A stretch of DNA of 64,000 nt from assembly GCA_032358165.1 (NCBI GenBank), contig JAALGY010000032.1, forward strand, positions 806,001-870,000, read 5' to 3'. Below the pieces are notes generated by a model. The model saw nothing but the letters and a program-made list of their open reading frames with translations. It searched no databases and was not told the DNA's origin. The translations under genes and the position numbers were made by a program. Each line of letters opens with the position of its first letter. Position 1 is the stretch's first letter. Source of the DNA: Diplosphaera chodatii. Taxonomy: Eukaryota > Chlorophyta > Trebouxiophyceae > Prasiolales > Stichococcaceae. Below are positions 38,601 through 47,600 of the stretch, piece after piece.

Positions 38601-41600
38601 AAGCAGCACTCGGTGCAACTTCTGCAGCTGCGGCTACTACCAGGATGACGCCACTGGGCAGTGCACCGTCAAGCGACCTGACGAATCCTACTGCCTTGAC
38701 GCCGCCGGCTGTGGTCCGGAAGCGGTGCGTCTCATCTACAGCTGATCTGCTATACGCAAGTTTTCTTGGCAGCATCCCGATCTGGCTCGCACTGTGGGCA
38801 GACAACTAGTGACCACTGTGTGCTGGTCTGCTGTGTTGTGAGGTGCCCGTCCTCTACCATCACAGGGACAAGGTGGACTGTGCGGTCGCTGCGGGCCTGC
38901 GCAAGAGGGCGCATATGCCATGGACATCTGCAGCGCGTGCGTATGCGGAAATCTGCAGACAGGTGTAATCAACCATTCGGGCGGGTACCGCTGCAGTAAA
39001 CTTTTCGAGGGTATGCCAAGCCCGGTCTGACCACCTGCTTGTTGTTGTACTCTCATGCATATGCATTGCATTGCTGCACACGCCATGTGAACTGAGCATC
39101 GTTATCAGCAACCAGTTTGCTGCGCAATGCTCAGCTGCCTGCATTGGTTGCAGGATACTCTCCACCGTCTGTCGCCGCGCTGAAGCAAGCTTGCTATGGC
39201 GACACAGCAGTGACGAAGGCTTTGGCAGCATTTGACCCTGACGTTGTGAACTCGGGGGAGGACAGCTGCGACTTCAGTGCAGTTGGGGACATGGTCGGCA
39301 GGTAAGCACGGATAGACCTTGACATTGCTACACTTAGGGTGTAGGCGCGCCCCTGTCTGCCACGAGGTGACACTCAAGCATCAGTGCCAATGGCCACAGC
39401 CCTACAGCAGGCGCCCGTTGATAGGCACAGCATGGACACCAGCAAAGGGAAGCAAGCACTCGACATGCCTTGCCCTGCTGTGCTGCACTGACTCTAATGT
39501 TATCGCGTACTGTGCAGATGCACCGGTTGTGCCTGTGGTTGGAGCCTGGCCGCGCCTGGGAATGGCACACAGTGCACGCGCAACCCAAACCCCAGCGCTG
39601 TTTCCACTGCGTGCTTTGCGCCAAAATGCACTGCCAGCATCTACCACCCTGCAGCGCCCGGGCCAAGTACCAGTCGCACAACCCTGACCCAGCAGGTAGG
39701 TAGCTGTGCAGATGCAGCCTTGGGTCCCAAGTCAATTTGCACAGCTAGTATACGCCACGCTCTGACACCGCTCCTGCACAGGATTGGTGTCATAGACCAG
39801 AGGTTGGATGCACTGGGAGGAGCTGCCCTGCATATCATATGAATCAATGGCAGTCCACTGAAAACAAGACCATGTGCATGCGTGCAGACACACACCTGGC
39901 GGTCCTTCGCCTCGTTTGCAGACGACAATCAGACTTCGAATTACAATGGCAATCAGCCAGACTTCAATACCCTGGCCAACAGTATGGGACACCTCGTACA
40001 GAGCATTGAGCTGGATGGCTCGAAGCTGGTGAGTCCACTTGCGATGCTCAGGCATGATGCAGGAGGTGGCGCATGGAGTCTGACTGACTGCACCATATCT
40101 GCACTGCATTCAGTCTGCCATAACACCCTCCAACACTCTGCAGGGCAAAGGCATGCATGCTGACCGTGGGTGCGTAGCAGGCGACCTTGGTCTGGGCTAC
40201 ACGCAGTACTTCTACACCAGCATCACAGGGTGCGGACACTGCACTGGCAGTCTGTGTGATATCATGCACAACTTCACGGTGCCCTGGGTTGCATGTTGCA
40301 ATGCCGGCTCTGCTCGCCCTCAGCGGTCGGGTTCTGGTGTAGGAGCCTCTACTTCCCCTTCGCCTGCTCGTGGGCGCTGCAAATCGTGCCCTTCCCACGA
40401 CGTGGTGGCTTCACTGCTGCTTACGACATGGGCTATCGCCTCACCATTGGCGACCTGCCACCCTTCACCTGTGAGTACACATGCGCTGCAGCGTGCGTAC
40501 ACTGGTTCAATGTGCTGCGAGGGCTGCAAGGAATGTACCATGGTTTGCTTGCTGTATCGTTATGGAATGTGTCGCTGATGGACATGGCCTTGTCAGTGTC
40601 TATATGCACCTGTGACACTGTGGTGTTCATGCATACAGACCTGCCCGGCACGAGCGGACGAGCCAATAGCTCCAACCCTTATACCAGATTCGGCGTCTGC
40701 GAGAGCGGCTGGATGACGTTTGACCTGGAGTTCTACATTGGGAGCACTGACCTTGACGCTGACGCCAATGCAGTGCGTGGACTGAATGTCCCCTTCTTGC
40801 CCCTGTGCACTGGCGACGTGTCACGTGGTCCATGGAATTCACGTCGTAAAATGCGCCGAGAAACACTGCAAGAGTAGCCCGACATGTGTGCACCCATACC
40901 ATCGTTGTTGCGCCGCAGGAGGCGTCGCTGCAGCTGCAGTGGGCATCGCAGGACGGCACTGATCATGAAAGTGGCCCGATGTTCACCAGCATCCCTGGAG
41001 ACTACTTCAACACCGGCGGAGCGAAAGGCCCTCAGCCGACGACCACCGTCACAAGCATGCTCTGTAGCTCTGCGGCCATTGACGCTGGCTGTCGGATGCC
41101 GCCGCCGGCCTCGCCGTCATCGCCGCCACCAGTCAGATCGCCGTCACCAATGCCGCAGCCGGACCCGCCGTCACCACCACCGCCGCTGAAGTCACCGCCA
41201 CCACTGCCGCCGCCAGAGCCGCCGTCGCCGCCGCCGCCGTTGAACTCACCACCTCTGCCCCCGCAGGACCTACCACCACCGCCACCGCCGCTGAAGGCAC
41301 CGCCACCACTGCCGCCGCCGCCGGACCTGCCGCCGCCGCCGCCGCTGAAAATCCCACCACCACTGCCCCCCCCGCCGGACCTACCACCACCGCCACCGCC
41401 GCTGAAGGCACCGCCACCACTGCCGCCGCCGCCGGACCTGCCGCCGCCGCCGCCGCTGAAAATCCCACCACCGCCACCCTTGCCACCGCCGCCAAAGAGT
41501 CCACCACCACCGCCGCCGCCGTTGCCACCCCCATCTTCTCCTCCGCAATTGCCGCCGCCACCACCAGGGCCTGTCTGTGGGCAGGTGAATGCGCTCTTCT

Positions 41601-44600
41601 CGTTTGACAGCGTGAACATAGTGATGGTGGTAAGGAGTCATGTCTTGTGCAGATGCATGTGGGCTTCAGTGCACATCATGAAGTGCAAGCAGGCTGTCGG
41701 CTGCTCAGTGTGTTGCATCCTGCATGCAGAGTAACGGGAGCATAAGTGGAGCATACGATTCGCTCTGCAGAGTGTAAGTGTGGCCTGCACCTGCAACACC
41801 GCCTAGATTCGCTTGCACTCTAGGCACAAGACCCTTGAAGTGCATGCTGTATATCACGGGTATAGGGTGGCTTGCATGGCACTGCTGTGACACCAGGCTG
41901 TGGGTTCTGCATCTGGCGCAGGTGCAGCGCCGATGCCTCGACCTGTCTGAAATGCGATTGCGCCTACGAGGTGAACCCGAAGACCAAGCACTCCTGCAGC
42001 GAGGCAATCGAATTCAACGAGAGCGGCAACGGCTGCCAGTCGTTCTGCACAGCTGCCTTCAATGCCAGTGCGTCGCAGCGGGGCCTCATCCAGACTGTTA
42101 TGGACTGGCATCACTTCACGGTGCGCTGCTGTACAGTATGATTTGGCGCCGTGTGCGCTACGGGTCGCCAGTGGCGGCGTTCCCTTGTCAACGCACGTCC
42201 ATGCACCTGCAATGTTGCCGCACTTGCTGAGGAGCACGTTGACCACTGTTGGAATTGTTGGGTGCATGTGTCGTGCACCCTGCAACATTACGACCAGAAA
42301 ATGGCATACTGCCTGCAGGCACCCGTTTTCGTATCCTCAGCCAACAGTGTGACCAGGTTGTTACCTGGTCCGTCAATGCCACGCGTCACCGACACGTGCC
42401 AAGACGTCTGGGACAACCTGCAGCAGCTGGCAGTAAAGGCTGAAAAAGCAAATGTAGCACCTCCGCCAACGGTGCAGCAGAATGTGTCGTCACTGTCCAC
42501 CCTCAAGGCCGGTGACTGCTCCAAAGCCAGCATCAACATGGGCGTCCCCAACCAGTTCCATTCCAAGTACACCGGGTACGCTTGCCAGCGATCACCACTT
42601 CCCGTCTGTTCGTGCAGCAGCTGCCCACAGTTACTTGATGGCTCGATGTGCTGCTGGGGTGATCTGCTGTGCCAACAATTCAATGTGATCTGCAGGCAGC
42701 TCTGGCTGCCGGTGGTGTCGGCTGGGAATGACTGCCCGTGGGTGTTTCAGCTGGGCAACAGTCAGGGTGGGACCAACAAAAATTACGGCTACCGCCTGAC
42801 AATCAAGCCGGCAGGCAGGAGTACCACCCTGGAGATCATCAACGTGCCAGGTGAGAGCGTTGTGCTGGCTGATGATGTGGCATCATCGTTATGGAGTTGA
42901 GGACACAGCAGGTGTTCACATGGCGGCAGGACATCACATCATGCATCCATCAGGCCTACTGCTATATTGATTGTACGTAGCAAGGCACATTTCAGCAGAT
43001 GGATCCTTGCACTTTCACAACTGACCTTGGCCATGCAACACCACTGCCTCTGCAGATGCCGCGACCTATGGTCCGATGTGTATCGGGCCGAAATCCTCGA
43101 CGACTCGGCTCGCAAGCAACGCTATGCACGACATCACAGTGGAGATATACTGGGGCGCTGGTGCCCCAGGGAATGCCACGTTTGACCTCAAGGCACGCAT
43201 AGCTTTGGCAGTCTCGTACAGTGGGATCTCTGCAGCACCTATCGAGTGATGCAACGGGTCGACATGACATCTGAACCGGCTTTCATGCATGCGATCTGCA
43301 GATCAAGTCGGGACCTAGCGACCATGCCTCGTCTTTCGTGCCAATTCCACCGGGGTGGCTGGTGCGCTGTTGTCTGTTTCGTGCAGTATTGGCTTGGCAG
43401 TGCCTGGTCATTGTGCTTCCAGATTGGTGCTGCAGTGCGTGAGTGCATGCATTCGGGCGACAGTTGCTAAGATCGTCGAGGATGACTGTGCCGCCAGAAC
43501 AACTCGTCAGGTGATGATTTGCAGGGCTCCTACGGACTTCACCTGCCATGGGCAAATGCTGATTATACTCACCCAAGTTGGAGCTGCGGCACGACTGGCA
43601 GTGGACGGCGCAGGCTGCAGGTCGCCAGTTCCGATGCCTTGCTTGCATACTCCAACGATGACGGCACTGCTGCAGCTGGCAAGCTGCTTGATGGCCACGC
43701 CGCTGTGGGGCAGCTGCCAGCCTTCGGCGCAGCTCGGTCAATGGTGAGCATGTTCGCCGCTGTTGTGTGGCTCTGAACTGCATGAAGCCGGTGCCAAATT
43801 CGTGAGTCCTCCAGCGTGTGACCGTCTGCTGACTCTGCATCCTGCCTGCAGCTGGCCGGAGATGGCGGCAGCGCCCACCAGGCCCGGGAGCCCCTGCGGG
43901 CTGCAACTCGGTCAACAGGCACCCTGGCAGCGGAGCCGCCAGCAAAGTCGCCCGTCCGGCGGCACCTGGACCGTGCGGCTGTCGCTACAGGGCTGACGCC
44001 ACAGCTGACACCAGAGCCCTGGAGCCACTCCGACCGCGCGTCACTGACTGGCGTCGTCTTCGCAGCCAATGCTTCCAGCACAGCTCCATCGCCGCCACGG
44101 TCATCCGGCTCCCCTGGCACCCAGGTGCTGGTGCACAGCAGGCAGTGCTCTCGCAGCAGACCTATATGTCATTTTGTGTGTTGCTATCCACATCCAATGC
44201 TGAAGTGGAAGCCTGCTCAGCATGAATGCATGGTTCATGCAGCAGCAGAGGCGGGTGCCACAGGAATCACCAATGCTGCTCAATCAGGCAGCATCACCTC
44301 ACTGACTGGAACCCTCTGTTGCCGCAGATCACCGTGGGCACCCTGGGCCTCAGCGCAGCGGTGCCCGCCGGCCCGCACCAGGCGTACCTGGTGCTGTCCG
44401 CCGTCAACGGCACCGGCGGCCAGCTCGTCGTCGTAAACAACAGGAACACCAGCGAGGGGCCGGCCGGCAACGAGAATGCGCCGGCCTCATCAACAGCCGC
44501 ACGTACGGCCCCCGGACTGCTGACACCCTTGCTCCACCCTTGCAGCTGGCACCTGCGTGCTTCTGCTGCTATCAAGCAGCACCTCATCCTCGTGCCTGCT

Positions 44601-47600
44601 CCTCTTGCGGTTCTGTGTCCCAACTGGCAGTGTGAAGTCGTGCAGTGTTCTCCTGCTGCCAAGCACCGAACACCTTCTGCTGCCTGCCATCCGCAGAGGA
44701 CGTGGGCGCCGCCAGCCTGAATGCTGCAAACGACCTGATCAGCGTGTTTGGCGACACGCCGCTCAGCAACTTCCTGGCCAAGTGCGTGTGATGCTTCCCC
44801 AAGACAGCTGCAAAGTGCCTAGCGTCCCGACTCCAGCAGTCGAATGCTCGCACCTCCCAGTCCTCTGAGGCACCCGCTGTGGCTGCTTACTCAAGTGCTG
44901 CGACTGAAGCTTGCGCGCTCACAGGATGTTCCGCTCTGCAGATCAGGGGTTGATTGCAACCGCGCTGCTGCTTCATCTGCACAGACTGCTGCCATGCCGG
45001 CTCTCCAGATCGCCTTCCTCTCGTGGCTGCAGGGCTGGGCGCATTGCATTCTGGGTGCTGATCGCATTGGGGGTGCTGCTGGCGCTGCACGGGGCGCTGG
45101 TGCTGTACTTCCGGCTGAAGGGCAGACACCTGCCCGCCATCCTGGAGTTCCCGCGCCTGGAGCTGTTCCTGCTGCTGTTCCTCATCGCGCCCATCGGCCA
45201 AATTGCCGCACGTGGGTCCTCATTCATGTCACTGAGTCAGTCACGTTTCTCCGAGACTAAGCACAGTCGCTGCCGTTCCCATGGTGCTTGTCGTTTGCTA
45301 CTGGAAGGAATAAACACGGCCAGGCCTGCAGCCATTGAGCACACGGTCGTGCAGGTTGCACACTACGCGCTCGGAAGTACCTGTTGGTCGCTCCTCAAGG
45401 CTGCTGCCTTGACATATGCAACCATTTCCTGCACACCACATGTGCACTAAAAGCCTCCTGACTCGTGCCTGCTGCCATCCCTTGGTGCAGAGCTGGTGGC
45501 CAGCGGCGACCCGGCGTGGCGCGCCGGCGGCTGGGTCGTCTTTGCTGTGTGCTGCTGCGGCTTCCTGCTGGGCGGCGGCTACATCGTATACCGCTCCGTG
45601 CACCGCAAGGCCTCCCGCCAAGCCTGCTTCGCCCAGCTCGACGCCGATGATGTGGTGCGCCATCAGCTGCTGTGATTGTTGGGCACTGAGTGTTACAACC
45701 ATCTGCCTGCCTGCGACCACAGCACACGTCTATGTAAGCCTACTCCATCATGAGCACCGTCAGTGACGCTTTGAAAGGCTCCTTTCCTCGGTGTCTTCTG
45801 CCAACGCTGCTCTGCCATTCGTAGTCTTGGTGAGTATGCCTGCAAGTGCTCCGAGCGCTGCATGCCAGCATCTGTCAGGTACTGAACCCGACATGAGCCA
45901 CTGCTGATGCGCAGCCTCGGCAGTCGACGGCCTCATGGCTGTGGGACGTGACGGTGGGGCGCCTGTTCTGCGGGCCGGTGCAGCCGGAGGCCGAGTGGGT
46001 CCTGATCAACAGCTCGGGCCAGCTGCGCTTCCTCGCACGCCATGGCGTGCTGTTCGAGGACAACAAGGGTGGGGCCACACCTCAGTTTGCAGTGTGTATA
46101 TGAGCTCGCTTGCTGGCTGCAAGGGGCTGCGCATGGCACGCTGGGCTGCAACCGCGGCACTGGTTGGCGCTCCCTTGCATTCTGGTGCCGCATGCTTGTT
46201 TTGTGGCCAAGTTCACGGTTGCGAGTCCACTGGCTATCTGCGCGGTACACACTGTGCTTGCACACCAGAACGCTGGGAGCAAGGGCACGAGGAGTCCAGC
46301 CGGTCACTTGTGATCGTGGTGTGGCTCATGCTGTGCAGGCCCGCAGTACAAGTTCGTGGCAGCTGACGATCATGCGGACGCAGCCAGCCGCGACGCCAGC
46401 TTCAGCACCGACGAGGAGAAGCGCGTGGCCCAGGCTGAGTCGCGGCACACTGCGCAGGACGCGCCGCTGCCGCCCCGTGACGAGGAGGGCCCCGTTGCTG
46501 CGGCGGTTGACGCGGATGCAGGCGGTGTGCCAGCGCCTGCCACGACGGCTGCGGCGGCGGTGGCAGCAGTAACCTCGCCATTCGCAGCGTCTGATGCGCA
46601 GGCTGCTGAGGACGCATACATGCAGGGCGGCCTGCCAGCGGTGTGCCTTCCTATGTGGTCCACAAAGCAACTGTGCTCCAGAATAGGTTTATAGGCGACC
46701 CTGCCTTGGGGCTTCCCACCTCTTGCAACATATGTACGAGTCATGAGTACAGGCAGTCACTGAGGTGCAGCCGCGTGCTCATCTGAGGTGGATGCCCATG
46801 CCTCAGAGTGAGCTCAGCGGACGCCCACCATGCGCAGGTGGACGACCTGAGGCGGGACTCGCCAGGCGCCGCCGCCGCCGCCGCCGCCGCGGGCCAGGAC
46901 GCGACCACGCCCTCCGCAAAGGGCGGCAAGGCCGCAGGCAGCAGCGCCAGCCCCTCGGATGCTGGCAGCCCTGTATCCCTGCCCCGCCAGAAGTGCGCCT
47001 GCAGCTGTGGCATGCCAAGAAGTATGCCAAGAACTCGTGTCAGTATCATCATCAGATGTACAAAAGCAGGCAATGACGACCGCTTACAGTTAGTATAAGG
47101 TCCTCAATGTGACTGTATCAGGTTGGCTGCACCGCAGGGGCAGGCTGCAGCCGGTGCATGCGCCACATCTGGTGCGGGTGTGGGGCTTCGAGGCAACAGT
47201 GGCGGACCTGCGCGCATACGCCACGCTCTTTTGGGTCGGCAAGACGCTGCTGACGGGCTATGTGATCGTGTCGCTGCAGGACCGCGAGAGCATTGCCCCG
47301 GTGAGGCCTCCGTGCAGAACCTCATGCCTGTTCCAGCTGACAGCGGCGCTGCTGCAGTGGGGCGGAGTCACAGCCTCGCCTGTGCAGGCGCCGTGCGCTG
47401 TGGAACAGCTGCTGCAGCACCCCAGTGCTGACGATGCAGCTGCTTCCGCAATGCAGGTTGTGTTCGTGGTCATTGCCGTGGTGCTGTGGTTCGCATACAA
47501 CCGCATCCTGCTGCCCATGGCGGATCGCTTTGAGCAGGTAGTGGAACTACTTGCCAGTCAGCAGTGCCTGTCTGCCGTGATCTGTAGCCTTCACAGTGCA

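Noticed and set aside
42249..42443. Alternative frame giving CDQVVTWSVNAT in the second cassette
   Set aside because: It runs into a stop at about 42441, and the other frame continues into the exon needed for the next phase-2 junction.
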